Origin: Candidatus Neomicrothrix sp. UBA6944
GTDB taxonomy: Bacteria; Actinomycetota; Acidimicrobiia; Acidimicrobiales; Poriferisodalaceae
Direction of reading: 5' to 3'
NCBI GenBank assembly: GCA_002448715.1
Contig: DJZU01000086.1
Coordinates: 1-15,749, forward strand
Length of the DNA: 15,749 nucleotides
The position numbers and the translations under genes were made by a program. Shown in pieces: positions 5,866 to 14,561 of the stretch (position 1 is its first letter; each line of letters begins with the position of its first letter). The notes under the pieces are model-generated. The model did not search any database. It was not told where the DNA came from and saw nothing but the letters and a program-made list of their open reading frames with translations.

Positions 5866-6485
5866 TGGCTGACTTATCGGACATTAAACATAAGCTTGGA
5901 TTAGGCGATGATGGACTCGCAGGTCTAGGTCACAACATCATCACCGCGCCCATTGAAGAGCTTGTTAAATGGGCCCGTCGACGCAGTTTGATGCCCGCTA
6001 CCTTCGGCCTCGCATGTTGCGCAATCGAGATGATGGCCACCGGTACAGCCCACTACGACATGGCGCGGTATGGAATGGAAACCTTCCGAGCCTCACCTAG
6101 ACAAGCAGATCTAATGATCGTAGCTGGGCGAGTAAGTCAGAAAATGGCTCCGGTTCTCAGACAGATCTACGACCAGATGATGGAACCAAAATGGGTCATA
6201 AGTATGGGTGTATGCGCTTCTAGTGGCGGCATGTTTAACAACTACGCGATTGTGCAAGGCGTTGACCAAGTAGTCCCCGTTGATATTTATGCCCCGGGCT
6301 GCCCACCTGGCCCCGAGACACTGCTACATGCGATCCTCGCATTGCACGAAAAGATTCGGACAGGTGAACTCACCCAAAGACGTGCCGCTACGGGGAGAGG
6401 AGCGGAAATTCAATTGGGGCACGAACACGCCACAGATGCCCAACCAGAACCGGTTGTAATTCGAACCGGGGGCCTATATGACTGA
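5865..6485 (+). CDS. nuoB: NADH-quinone oxidoreductase subunit B (cluster N2)
   Basis: Peripheral-arm subunit (206 residues) that carries the terminal [4Fe-4S] cluster N2, the direct electron donor to quinone. The ligand set is present: the tandem pair C51-C52 (LACCAIEMM), C117 (MGVCASSGG) and C146 (APGCPPGPE). The core is typical of the family. About 35 residues after LHEKIRTGEL (160-169) form a hydrophilic tail that is probably not catalytic. There is no membrane segment; it should bind NuoD and dock on NuoA and NuoH. It starts within the nuoA stop and overlaps nuoC by 8 bases, which supports coupled translation. Confidence 0.97.
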   Translation: MADLSDIKHKLGLGDDGLAGLGHNIITAPIEELVKWARRRSLMPATFGLACCAIEMMATGTAHYDMARYGMETFRASPRQADLMIVAGRVSQKMAPVLRQIYDQMMEPKWVISMGVCASSGGMFNNYAIVQGVDQVVPVDIYAPGCPPGPETLLHAILALHEKIRTGELTQRRAATGRGAEIQLGHEHATDAQPEPVVIRTGGLYD

Positions 6486-7023
6486 AACAACAGAGCCGAC
6501 GGACGACGAACAACTCGAATCTGAAGAAGCACAAAGCGTTCAAGATAATCCCAAAAATCTCCACGGCTGTCCCTTCACTGAAAGCCATGGTCAAACAGTT
6601 CTCCACTCCCAGGGAGACGAATACTACGCACTTATCGAAACCCTAAAAGATGAAGGGTACGAGGTCTGTGTCGACCTCTGCGGTGCGGACTATATGGGCA
6701 ACGACTCGCGCATACTGCCCTCGACCGTCTCTCCTGAACGATTCGAATTAGTAGTCAACTTGCTAGACGTTGAAGCTGCTCGACGCGTCAGAATCAGGGT
6801 TCAAATCTCTGAAACATCCCCCCACATTGCCAGCATCAGCGATATCCACCCAGGTGCGGAAGCGATGGAACGAGAAGCAACCGACATGTTTGGTCTGCAA
6901 TTCGAAGGTCACCCCGACCCCACTCCAATTCTTCTGCCAGATGGCTGGGAAGGACACCCCCTTCGTAAAGACTTCTCGATGGGCCGCATCCCCGTTCAAT
7001 TTAAGGCGGTGGACGGCAGATGA
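6478..7023 (+). CDS. nuoC: NADH-quinone oxidoreductase subunit C (30 kDa)
   Basis: Peripheral-arm structural subunit (181 residues) that packs against NuoD near the quinone site. It carries the 30 kDa signature around EREATDMFGLQFEGHPD (131-147) and the C-terminal LPDGWEGHPLRKDF (153-166). NuoC and NuoD are separate here, unlike the fused NuoCD of E. coli. The first 30 or so residues are acidic and low in complexity (Glu, Asp, Thr, Gln) and probably disordered. The ATG lies 8 bases inside nuoB; a start further downstream would not change the core. The stop overlaps the nuoD start as ATGA. Confidence 0.96.
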   Translation: MTETTEPTDDEQLESEEAQSVQDNPKNLHGCPFTESHGQTVLHSQGDEYYALIETLKDEGYEVCVDLCGADYMGNDSRILPSTVSPERFELVVNLLDVEAARRVRIRVQISETSPHIASISDIHPGAEAMEREATDMFGLQFEGHPDPTPILLPDGWEGHPLRKDFSMGRIPVQFKAVDGR

Positions 7024-8276
7024 CCAAGCTAGATCACCTTCGCAATCGTGACGCCGTTCTCAGAATGTCGGAAACAGAAGCCGAAGAAAGAGCAGCTGTC
7101 GTAGATCCCGATGATGAGCGAATGATCATCAATATGGGCCCACAACACCCATCCACTCATGGAGTTCTTCGAGTCACGATGGAATTACAAGGAGAGACTG
7201 TCCTCCGGTCCAAACCCGTCATTGGCTACTTACACACTGGAATGGAAAAGACAGCGGAGGACCTCACTTATTTGCAAGGCCCAACGAACGTCACTCGGAT
7301 GGACTACGCGGCACCACTTTTTACAGAGTTGACCTTTTCGTTGGCTGTCGAGTCTTTACTTGAAGTCGAGATTCCCGATCGAGCCACGTGGATTCGGATG
7401 CTGATGTGTGAACTCAATCGGATGTCATCGCATCTACTTTTTCTTGCAACAAATGGCATGGACCTTGGCGCTGTCGGAATGATGATCTACGGATGGCGGG
7501 AACGCGAAGAAGTTCTTCGCTTCTTCGAAAAAGTGACCGGGCTTCGGATGAACCATAATTACATCAGGCCCGGAGGTGTCGCTGCAGACCTCCCAGATGG
7601 ATGGCGTGAAGATATACGAAGCATCCTTCACGTTTTGCCAGAACGCCTCGAGCAATTCGATGTTTTGATGACCGGTCAGCCGATATGGCGGGAACGAACT
7701 CAGGGCATTGGAGTGATAACAACGGAAGAAGCACTCGCCTTAGGCGCAACTGGACCGATATTGCGATCCACGGGATACGCATGGGATCTTCGAAGGTCTA
7801 TGCCGTATCTGGCCTATGACCAGGTCGAGTTCGACATTGTGGTTGGGACATACGGCGACACGTTTGATCGCTATGCCATTCGACTCAACGAAATTCGAGA
7901 ATCCATGCGGATTGTTGAACAATGCATAGAACTGATGCCCGACGGCCCTTATCGAACCGAAGACCGCAAAGTTACGCCGCCACCCCGAGCACGTATCGAC
8001 GAGTCAATGGAAGCGCTGATCCATCACTTCAAAATCTTCACTGAAGGCTTCAAGGTGCCGCCTGGTGAGACCTACACCGCCGTCGAGTCCCCAAGAGGCG
8101 AATTGGGTTGTTATTTGGTGTCTGATGGTGGCCCTAAGCCTCAAAGAATGCACATTCGTGCACCTTCATTTGTGAACTTACAAACCCTCCCGCACATGAT
8201 GCACGGCGGTCTTTTAGCGGATGCAATAGCTGTGATCTCCTCGATTGACCCCATTATGGGCGAGGTTGACAGATGA
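7020..8276 (+). CDS. nuoD: NADH-quinone oxidoreductase subunit D (49 kDa, quinone site)
   Basis: A 418-residue homologue of the [NiFe]-hydrogenase large subunit without metal ligands, forming the quinone-reduction pocket with NuoB. Visible signatures are GPQHPSTHGVLR (40-51), whose H47 corresponds to the quinone-interacting histidine, and TYLQGPTNVTRMDY (83-96), where Y84 matches the quinone head-group tyrosine. GYLHTGMEK (69-77), NHNYIRPGGV (178-187) and the C-terminal MGEVDR also fit. About 30 acidic residues precede the core. The length is normal for the family. The VTRMDY version of the tyrosine loop is what I associate with actinobacterial proteins. The gene overlaps nuoC and nuoE by 4 bases each. 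Confidence 0.98.
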   Translation: MTKLDHLRNRDAVLRMSETEAEERAAVVDPDDERMIINMGPQHPSTHGVLRVTMELQGETVLRSKPVIGYLHTGMEKTAEDLTYLQGPTNVTRMDYAAPLFTELTFSLAVESLLEVEIPDRATWIRMLMCELNRMSSHLLFLATNGMDLGAVGMMIYGWREREEVLRFFEKVTGLRMNHNYIRPGGVAADLPDGWREDIRSILHVLPERLEQFDVLMTGQPIWRERTQGIGVITTEEALALGATGPILRSTGYAWDLRRSMPYLAYDQVEFDIVVGTYGDTFDRYAIRLNEIRESMRIVEQCIELMPDGPYRTEDRKVTPPPRARIDESMEALIHHFKIFTEGFKVPPGETYTAVESPRGELGCYLVSDGGPKPQRMHIRAPSFVNLQTLPHMMHGGLLADAIAVISSIDPIMGEVDR

Positions 8277-8881
8277 AATTTTTTACAGAGGAGAACGCAG
8301 AGCTGGCGCAAGAAATTATCGGTCGGTATCCCAAACCCCGTTCAGCGATGATTCCCCTTCTACATCTAGCGCAGGAACAAGAGGGGTGGGTCACCGATGA
8401 GGCGATGACAGAAATTGCTGAGTTGGTAGGTACGACAAGCGCAGAAGTGCTCGGCACCTGTTCGTTCTATGAGATGTTTAAGCGGAAGCCCGTCGGCAAA
8501 TACGTAATCAACATCTGCACAACTATGTCATGTGCCTTGATGGGGGCTGGAGACTTGATGAAGCACGCCGAGTCGCGCCTGGGAGTGAAATCGGGCGGCT
8601 CAACACCCGATGGTCTGTTCACGCTTGAAGGGGCAGAATGTCAAGCAGCATGCACTGAAGCGCCCTGCTTGCAGGTCAACTATCGACATCAATATCGAGT
8701 AACCCCTGATCAATTTGATCAACTCGTTGAAGACCTCGCCTCGTCCGATAGCGACATCCCCGAACACGGTGTCTTGTCCCAGATTCGACAACACATCCCT
8801 GCGGACAAGTTTGTAGGTTCTACCCCACCCGAAGACGTTGTGTCCGCGCCGGTGTGGCTTAGTGAAGCTGGGGGTCAATAA
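8273..8881 (+). CDS. nuoE: NADH-quinone oxidoreductase subunit E (24 kDa, cluster N1a)
   Basis: Thioredoxin-fold [2Fe-2S] subunit (202 residues) of the NADH-dehydrogenase module, partner of NuoF. Ligands for N1a are C82 and C87 (CTTMSC) and C123 and C127 (CQAAC); a further cysteine, C132, follows closely. The N-terminal helical region (YPKPRSAMIPLLHLAQEQEG, 19-38) is typical. About 40 residues at the C-terminus, after residue 160, form a polar tail longer than in E. coli NuoE. ATG 8273 overlaps the nuoD stop as ATGA, and the stop shares one base with the nuoF start. Its presence together with NuoF and NuoG shows that the complex is of the NADH-oxidising type, not a ferredoxin- or F420-dependent 11-subunit form. 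Confidence 0.96.
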   Translation: MKFFTEENAELAQEIIGRYPKPRSAMIPLLHLAQEQEGWVTDEAMTEIAELVGTTSAEVLGTCSFYEMFKRKPVGKYVINICTTMSCALMGAGDLMKHAESRLGVKSGGSTPDGLFTLEGAECQAACTEAPCLQVNYRHQYRVTPDQFDQLVEDLASSDSDIPEHGVLSQIRQHIPADKFVGSTPPEDVVSAPVWLSEAGGQ

Positions 8882-10293
8882 TGACTCAGATGGCAGGAAC
8901 TCCGATTCCGCACGCTCCGGGCTTTATTGCAAACACAACGCCCCGGATAGTGACATCACGTTTTGACTACGAAGACTCCTACACACTTGCGAGATATGAA
9001 GCCACAGATGGTTATCAGGGATTAAAGAAAGCGTTGCAACAAACACCGGAAGAAGTTCATAACGAAGTCCGCGATGCAACACTGTTAGGGCGAGGAGGAG
9101 CGGGATTCCCAGCTGGAGTCAAATGGGGATTTTGTCCTCCAGAAGTGTGGCCTCGATATCTGGTGGTCAACGGTGACGAATCCGAGCCCGGAACCTACAA
9201 AGACCGGCTATTAATGGAATTAGATCCTCATCAACTCATAGAGGGGTGCTTGATCGCATGTTATGCAGTTGGGTTAAGCCAATGCTTCCTGTATATCCGC
9301 GGAGAGATGGCTGTAGCCCAAGAACGTGTCGCGCAAGCGCTGAACGACGCATATGCGGCGGGCTACATAGGTAAAAATATTCTGGGTAGTGAGTTCTCAG
9401 TTGACATAGTTCTGCACTGGGGTGCGGGAGCCTACGTAGTGGGAGAAGAGACAGCCCTAATTGAAAGTCTCGAAGGTAACCGCGGAATGCCGCGACTAAA
9501 GCCTCCGTACTTTCCAGCATCGATCGGTTTATATGGGCAGCCAACCATCGTCAACAACGTTGAAACTTTGTCGAATCTCCCATGGATACTGGAACATGGA
9601 TCTCAGGCTTTTACCGCAATTGGGACAGAGACGTCGCCAGGTACGCGCATGGTGGCCGTTAGCGGGCACGTTAAGCGTCCAGGGGTTTACGAGATCATCA
9701 ACGGCACTACAACATTCCGAGACCTGCTCTATGGAACCGACATGTGTGGCGGGATTCGTAATGACAACCAACTAAAAGCATTCGTTCCGGGTGGGGGTTC
9801 GGCCCCATGGTTCACCCCCGAACAACTTGACTTGCCCTTCGAAGCTAGCCACGTTGGCCCCCAAGGCTCCATGCTGGGATCTGGCGCGATCATGGTGATG
9901 GATGAAACAACCGACATCCCGGCCGCTGCACTCACGCTCACCAAATTTTATGCACATGAATCATGCGGGAAATGCGTCCCTTGTAGAGAAGGGGGAACTT
10001 GGCTCGAACAAATACTCCGACGAGTAGTAGAAGGACGCGGAACCAACCGTGATCTTGATCTACTTATCGAAGTAGGAGAGACAATTTGTCCCGGCGACTT
10101 CCCCCACGCTGCAGTCGCTTCAAAGGGAATTGAAGCGGTGCCATTCCCTTACCGAATGACCACTATTTGCTTTGTTGGCCCTTCAGCATTCGCTCCAGTG
10201 CACTCGGCACTCACGCTGTTCAGAGAAGAATTCGAAGCAAAAGTCTCGGGTAACGATGAGCCAACCATGATTGAGGTGGCTGTCGATGTCTGA
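8881..10293 (+). CDS. nuoF: NADH-quinone oxidoreductase subunit F (51 kDa; NADH, FMN, cluster N3)
   Basis: NADH-oxidising flavoprotein subunit (470 residues). The nucleotide/FMN-binding loop GRGGAGFPAGVKW (70-82), NGDESEPGTYKDR (97-109) and GAGAYVVGEETALIESLEG (181-199) are intact. Cluster N3 has three ligands in SCGKCVPCREG (C362, C365, C368). The fourth is either C430 (TTICFVGPSA) or C403 (TICPGDFPHA). I favour C430, because FVGPSAFAPVHSAL continues as the usual family C-terminus. If so, residues of roughly 401-425 are an insertion relative to shorter NuoF proteins that carries an extra cysteine. The final 15 residues are polar. It starts inside the nuoE stop, and its end overlaps nuoG by 8 bases. 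Confidence 0.97.
   Translation: MTQMAGTPIPHAPGFIANTTPRIVTSRFDYEDSYTLARYEATDGYQGLKKALQQTPEEVHNEVRDATLLGRGGAGFPAGVKWGFCPPEVWPRYLVVNGDESEPGTYKDRLLMELDPHQLIEGCLIACYAVGLSQCFLYIRGEMAVAQERVAQALNDAYAAGYIGKNILGSEFSVDIVLHWGAGAYVVGEETALIESLEGNRGMPRLKPPYFPASIGLYGQPTIVNNVETLSNLPWILEHGSQAFTAIGTETSPGTRMVAVSGHVKRPGVYEIINGTTTFRDLLYGTDMCGGIRNDNQLKAFVPGGGSAPWFTPEQLDLPFEASHVGPQGSMLGSGAIMVMDETTDIPAAALTLTKFYAHESCGKCVPCREGGTWLEQILRRVVEGRGTNRDLDLLIEVGETICPGDFPHAAVASKGIEAVPFPYRMTTICFVGPSAFAPVHSALTLFREEFEAKVSGNDEPTMIEVAVDV
10273..10276 (+). promoter_or_regulatory. ribosome binding site fixing the nuoG start
   Basis: GAGG lies inside the end of nuoF, 9 bases before ATG 10286. It favours that ATG over the in-frame TTG at 10271, which would add five residues and leave the site inside the coding sequence. 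Confidence 0.55.
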
Positions 10294-12721
10294 GTCAGCG
10301 CCAAGTGAAATCAACGTCACTATCAACGGTGCCCAAGTCGAAGCACAACCTGGCGAAATGCTGATTGCCGCAGCTGACCGGGCCGGAGTCCACATACCAA
10401 GATTTTGCTATCACGAACGAATGTCCCCAGTCGGCATGTGTCGCATGTGTCTGGTCGACGTAGACACCGGCCGCGGACCAATGCTACAACCATCATGCAT
10501 GGTGCCCGTCTCCGATGGAATGTCGGTAGACACCGAATCAGAAGACACCAAAAGAGCACAAGAAGGCATCCTTGAATTCCTTCTGGTTAATCACCCTTTG
10601 GATTGTCCGGTCTGCGACAAGGGCGGGGAGTGCCCCCTCCAGGATCAAACAATGGCTTATGGGCCAGGCGAGTCGCGGTTCATCGAAGAGAAGCGCCACT
10701 ATGAAAAACCAATCCCCATTTCGGACCTTGTTCATTTGGACCGGGAACGGTGCATCCTTTGCGACCGATGTACCCGATTTGCGGACGAAGTCGCTGGCGA
10801 CCCGCTCATTTCCTTCACGGAAAGAGGAAACGCCACTCAAGTACTCACATTCCCCGACGAACCATTTAGTTCTTATTTCTCCGGTAATACAGTTCAGATC
10901 TGCCCTGTAGGTGCACTGACAGCTGCCCCATACAGATTTAAAGCCCGTCCTTGGGATCTAGAGCAGGTCGAATCGACATGCACCACGTGCTCCATGGGTT
11001 GTCGTGTAGCTGTTGAATCATCCAGAAACGAATTGGTCCGATATCTCGGAGTAGACGTCGAATCGGTCAACCATGGCTGGTTGTGCGACAAAGGACGTTT
11101 CAACTTTGAGTCCATAAATAGCGACCATCGCTTAACGACGCCGCTGACACGCGACAAAGATGACCAACGACAGTTGTTGGGGAGTGACTGGGGCTCTGCC
11201 CTAGCTGTTGCGGCTGAAGCTATACAGCAAGCTGGGCCCGAACGCGTCGGGCTCATCGGAGGGTCAAGACTGACCAATGAAGACGCCTATGCATGGTCAA
11301 AGTTTGCGAAGTCTGTTCTAGGCACAGATAACGTAGATGCTCAATTGGGTGACGGATTGCCAGCCGAAATAGTTCTCGCTCTGCCCTTGGCGACCATCGC
11401 CGAAGCCTGCAACGCAGACACAGTTCTTGTTGTAGGCCCAGACATCAAAGAAGAATTAGCAATACTGCATTTGAGACTGCGGGGCGCAGCGACAAAAGGC
11501 CAAACCAAGGTCGTAGAAATCGGACCGACTGCGACAGGTATCGAACCCTACGCACAACGATCTATCCGGTGCGCTCCGGGTGAAACCACCAAAGCTCTAA
11601 GCGAACTGCTTGCAAGCGATGATCCTTTGGCTGTACAACTCAAGGAAGGCTCGCTGGTAGTAGTCATAGGCCGAGCATCACTGGCTGAATCTGAAGAGCC
11701 AACCCTGTCGTTAACAGCGGCGATTCGAGCAGAACTTCCCCATGCGACATTCCTCCCAGCACTAAGGCGAGGCAATGTACGCGGCGCACTTGATATGGGC
11801 CTTGCTCCTGGGATTCTCCCGGGTAGGACGCGTCTTGAGCAACCCACTCCAGTTCTATTGGACACCTGGAACACAGTCCCAACAACTAAAGGACTTGATA
11901 CGACCGAGATGCTCCATGCAGCGGCATCAGGTGAACTAGACACTCTGATTTTGATAGGAGCCGATCCCTTATCGGACTTCCCGGATCGCAACCTCGCAGC
12001 CGAAGCAATACAAAAAGTGAAGACCCTTATCGCTGTGGACACCTTCGTCACCGACTCAGTCGCGCAGGCTGATGTCGTGCTACCAGCGACTGCTTTTGGA
12101 GAGCAAGGAGGCACCACAACGAACATTGAAGGTCGCATAAGCAGGCTGACCCAAAAGATCACTTCTCCAGGTTCAGCTCGAGATGACTGGATGATTGCAA
12201 CCGAACTCGCTTGGCGTTTAGGTGGCGAGCTGGCCCTCGGTTCGAAAGAAGAAATTTGGCGAGAAATTGAACGAGTCGCCCCAAGCCACTCTGGCGTCAC
12301 TGTGGAAAGAGTGGAAAGTTCCGAAGCGCACGAGGGAATTTTGGTGCAACGATCATCGATAGAACTAGACCTCCCAGCCCCTGGAACGCCCCCAGTAGCG
12401 GACGGATACGGACTACGACTCGTCAGCGGACGCAAACTCTGGGACGCAGCGACAGCCACAACTTATAGCCCTTCACTGCAACCGCTTGCCGAAGCACCTG
12501 CCTTAAGAGTGCACCCCAATGACCTCCAACGTTTAGGTATCTCAAGTGGGACTGATGTTCGTGTGATTTCCACCAGAGCGACCGAAATAATCACCGCTAT
12601 TGCGGACGAGAACATTGAACGCGGTACGGCGATGTTGCCGTTCAACCAACCGGGTGGCGGTGCTAACCGCTTTATCGATGCAGATGCGATGGTAAATGAC
12701 ATCCGGATAGAAACACTATGA
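10286..12721 (+). CDS. nuoG: NADH-quinone oxidoreductase subunit G (75 kDa; clusters N1b, N4, N5, N7)
   Basis: Large iron-sulfur subunit (811 residues) that conducts electrons from NuoF towards NuoI. Ligand sets read in order are: [2Fe-2S] N1b at C41, C52, C55, C71; N5 at H103, C107, C110, C116 (HPLDCPVC); N4 at C156, C159, C162, C206 (CPVGAL). The optional off-path cluster N7 is at C232, C235, C239, C267 (CTTCSMGC and WLCDKGRF). The remainder is a molybdopterin-oxidoreductase-like domain from about residue 280, kept as a scaffold as in other bacterial NuoG. It ends in a small beta-domain with NQPGGGANRF near the C-terminus. The length suits actinobacterial NuoG. Start ATG 10286 follows GAGG by 9 bases and overlaps nuoF by 8; the stop overlaps nuoH as ATGA. 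Confidence 0.97.
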   Translation: MSESAPSEINVTINGAQVEAQPGEMLIAAADRAGVHIPRFCYHERMSPVGMCRMCLVDVDTGRGPMLQPSCMVPVSDGMSVDTESEDTKRAQEGILEFLLVNHPLDCPVCDKGGECPLQDQTMAYGPGESRFIEEKRHYEKPIPISDLVHLDRERCILCDRCTRFADEVAGDPLISFTERGNATQVLTFPDEPFSSYFSGNTVQICPVGALTAAPYRFKARPWDLEQVESTCTTCSMGCRVAVESSRNELVRYLGVDVESVNHGWLCDKGRFNFESINSDHRLTTPLTRDKDDQRQLLGSDWGSALAVAAEAIQQAGPERVGLIGGSRLTNEDAYAWSKFAKSVLGTDNVDAQLGDGLPAEIVLALPLATIAEACNADTVLVVGPDIKEELAILHLRLRGAATKGQTKVVEIGPTATGIEPYAQRSIRCAPGETTKALSELLASDDPLAVQLKEGSLVVVIGRASLAESEEPTLSLTAAIRAELPHATFLPALRRGNVRGALDMGLAPGILPGRTRLEQPTPVLLDTWNTVPTTKGLDTTEMLHAAASGELDTLILIGADPLSDFPDRNLAAEAIQKVKTLIAVDTFVTDSVAQADVVLPATAFGEQGGTTTNIEGRISRLTQKITSPGSARDDWMIATELAWRLGGELALGSKEEIWREIERVAPSHSGVTVERVESSEAHEGILVQRSSIELDLPAPGTPPVADGYGLRLVSGRKLWDAATATTYSPSLQPLAEAPALRVHPNDLQRLGISSGTDVRVISTRATEIITAIADENIERGTAMLPFNQPGGGANRFIDADAMVNDIRIETL

Positions 12722-13911
12722 CGGGGGATCCGCTCTACCTTGACGGCGTTGACCTCACAGATCTGGGCATCATGCTCATCAAAGTCCTGGTCGCTTTCAC
12801 TTTCCTTCTGGTTGCAACGATGTTCATGGTCTGGTTTGAGCGAAAGCTCATTTCAGATATGCAAAATCGGATAGGCCCTAATGTTGCAGGCCCCTGGGGA
12901 TTACTCCAAACGTTTGCCGACGGAGTCAAATTCTTTTTCAAAGAGGACCTTCGTCCAGAAAACGCGGACCCGCTGGTATTTCGGCTAGCGCCATATATTT
13001 CAGCAGTCACAGCATTCCTCTCCTTCGCGGTAGTACCTATAGGCGGTTCTTTTGGAGGAGGGGATTCAGGGACGGTCACGATCTTTGGTCGGGAAACCTT
13101 CCTGCAGGTAGCAGATCCACCCGTCGGCATTCTTCTCCTATTAGCGATGTCATCAATAGCTGTATACGGCGTGATGCTTGCTGGATGGGCCTCGGGTTCG
13201 AAATATCCACTGATTGGTTCTGTACGAGCATCCGCTCAAGCCATCTCTTATGAAGCTGCGCTCGGTATGGCTACGGTTGTTGTTGTAGTACTAGCGGGCA
13301 CGCTCTCGACTCACGGAATCGTGGCTGCGCAATCAGGTGGGATCACTAGATGGTTTCTGATTTCGTCTGGGATTGTTCCGTTCTTGGTGTTCTTAATTGC
13401 AGCTACTGCGGAATTGAATCGCCCGCCCTTTGACCTAGTCGAAGCCGAACAAGAGTTGGTCGGAGGCTTTCATACCGAATACTCGTCAATCAGGTTCGCA
13501 TTATTCTTTCTCGCTGAATTTATGAATGTGATCACCATGTCGGCAATCATGGTGACCCTCTTCTTCGGAGGACCAGCAGGGCCAATTCTGTTCGGAATGA
13601 CGTGGTTCTGGCCAACGGTGTGGTTCCTACTAAAAGTACTGGCGTTCTTGTTCGTTTTCGTGTGGTTTAGAGCGACCCTTCCTCGACTTCGCTATGACCA
13701 ACTCATGCATCTTGGATGGAAGCTCTTAATCCCGCTAATTCTCTTCTGGCTGATGTTCATCAGTCTTAAAGAATTACGTGCAGCGTATGACTGGAATTGG
13801 CTGGTTACCTATGGCGCTGCGATTGTGGCGCTTGCTGTTGGGACCGCGTTGCTGTTGGCTGCGCTTCGGGCGGGAGACCGCGTTTACCAAGAAGAATTGG
13901 AAGACGCGTAA
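12718..13911 (+). CDS. nuoH: NADH-quinone oxidoreductase subunit H (membrane, quinone channel)
   Basis: Membrane subunit (397 residues) linking the peripheral arm to the proton-pumping arm and lining the quinone entry channel. Family signatures are ERKLISDMQNRIGPN (41-55), FADGVKFFFKED (66-77) and the acidic loop with LNRPPFDLVEAEQELVGG (233-250). About eight hydrophobic helices are visible, in the expected order. The loop between the first two signatures and the glutamates of the third loop are intact, so the quinone/proton coupling site looks functional. The start overlaps the nuoG stop by 4 bases; the stop and the nuoI start share one base. Confidence 0.97.
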   Translation: MTGDPLYLDGVDLTDLGIMLIKVLVAFTFLLVATMFMVWFERKLISDMQNRIGPNVAGPWGLLQTFADGVKFFFKEDLRPENADPLVFRLAPYISAVTAFLSFAVVPIGGSFGGGDSGTVTIFGRETFLQVADPPVGILLLLAMSSIAVYGVMLAGWASGSKYPLIGSVRASAQAISYEAALGMATVVVVVLAGTLSTHGIVAAQSGGITRWFLISSGIVPFLVFLIAATAELNRPPFDLVEAEQELVGGFHTEYSSIRFALFFLAEFMNVITMSAIMVTLFFGGPAGPILFGMTWFWPTVWFLLKVLAFLFVFVWFRATLPRLRYDQLMHLGWKLLIPLILFWLMFISLKELRAAYDWNWLVTYGAAIVALAVGTALLLAALRAGDRVYQEELEDA

Positions 13912-14561
13912 TGGGATATCTCGCGGGCTTCAAGGTGACCTTTAAGAAACTCTTCGAAGAAAGAGTCACTACTGAGTATCCGAAAGAAAAGCGCCCTAAG
14001 CCGCCTCGGTTCCATGGAAGGCACGTTCTTAATCGATACGAAGACGGCATGGAAAAGTGCATTGGTTGCGAGCTATGTGCCGGTGTATGCCCAGCTAGGT
14101 GCATCTATGTCCGAGGTGCAGACAACTCTGAAACTGATCCGGTTTCACCGGGTGAACGCTACGGCTACGTGTACGAAATCAACTATCTCCGTTGCATCCA
14201 TTGCGATCTTTGCGTTGAAGCCTGCCCCACGGAAGCCATCACTGAATCCAAATTGTTTGAATTCAGTTTCAGTAATCGGGCAGATGCCATATACACAAAA
14301 GATGAATTAGTGGTCGGAGATGATGGACTTCCCCAACGTCAGCCTTGGGAACTGTGGCACGAAGGAGACGATTTAGCTACTTCGGGTTGGATGAGAGCCA
14401 CAGCGCCATCAGGTAACCCTGACTATGAAAATCGAGCGGGTTGGAGCGGGGAACTGGGCTACGGGGTTCGCGCGCCCGAAATGGGCCAACACGACCGTCA
14501 GGAGCAAGAGAAATCGGATAGCACTGCCGAAGCTGACGGCCACTCAGGAGCCAGTCACTAA
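13911..14561 (+). CDS. nuoI: NADH-quinone oxidoreductase subunit I (clusters N6a, N6b)
   Basis: Ferredoxin-like subunit (216 residues) carrying two [4Fe-4S] clusters that pass electrons from NuoG to NuoB. Motifs are C50, C53, C56, C60 (CIGCELCAGVCP) and C95, C98, C101, C105 (CIHCDLCVEACP). GERYGYVYEINYLRCIHC (81-98) is the usual linker between them. The N-terminal amphipathic segment (GYLAGFKVTFKKLFEE) fits membrane-surface docking on NuoH. About 45 residues at the C-terminus (from about 172) are polar, rich in Gly, Glu, Asp and His, and probably disordered. The start is ATG 13911, overlapping the nuoH stop as TAATG. An in-frame start at 13797 lies wholly inside nuoH and is rejected. Confidence 0.97.
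   Translation: MGYLAGFKVTFKKLFEERVTTEYPKEKRPKPPRFHGRHVLNRYEDGMEKCIGCELCAGVCPARCIYVRGADNSETDPVSPGERYGYVYEINYLRCIHCDLCVEACPTEAITESKLFEFSFSNRADAIYTKDELVVGDDGLPQRQPWELWHEGDDLATSGWMRATAPSGNPDYENRAGWSGELGYGVRAPEMGQHDRQEQEKSDSTAEADGHSGASH

Noticed and set aside
10271..10285. TTG start for nuoG five codons upstream
   Set aside because: ATG 10286 has GAGG 9 bases upstream, and TTG is a rarer start. The effect is only five residues.
11548..12459. Long antisense open frame (303 codons) inside nuoG
   Set aside because: It lies wholly opposite a well-conserved gene. Its translation is Ser/Arg/Pro-rich with no motif, and no ribosome binding site or separate transcription signal is evident. It is best read as a by-product of nuoG codon usage.
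12735..13130. Antisense open frame (131 codons) opposite nuoH
   Set aside because: It is opposite the conserved start of nuoH, Ser/Thr/Arg-rich, and without motif or initiation signal.
13797..13910. In-frame upstream start extending nuoI by 38 residues
   Set aside because: It lies wholly inside nuoH in another frame, and the extra residues are Cys/Arg-rich shadow translation. ATG 13911 gives a normal NuoI N-terminus and a TAATG junction.
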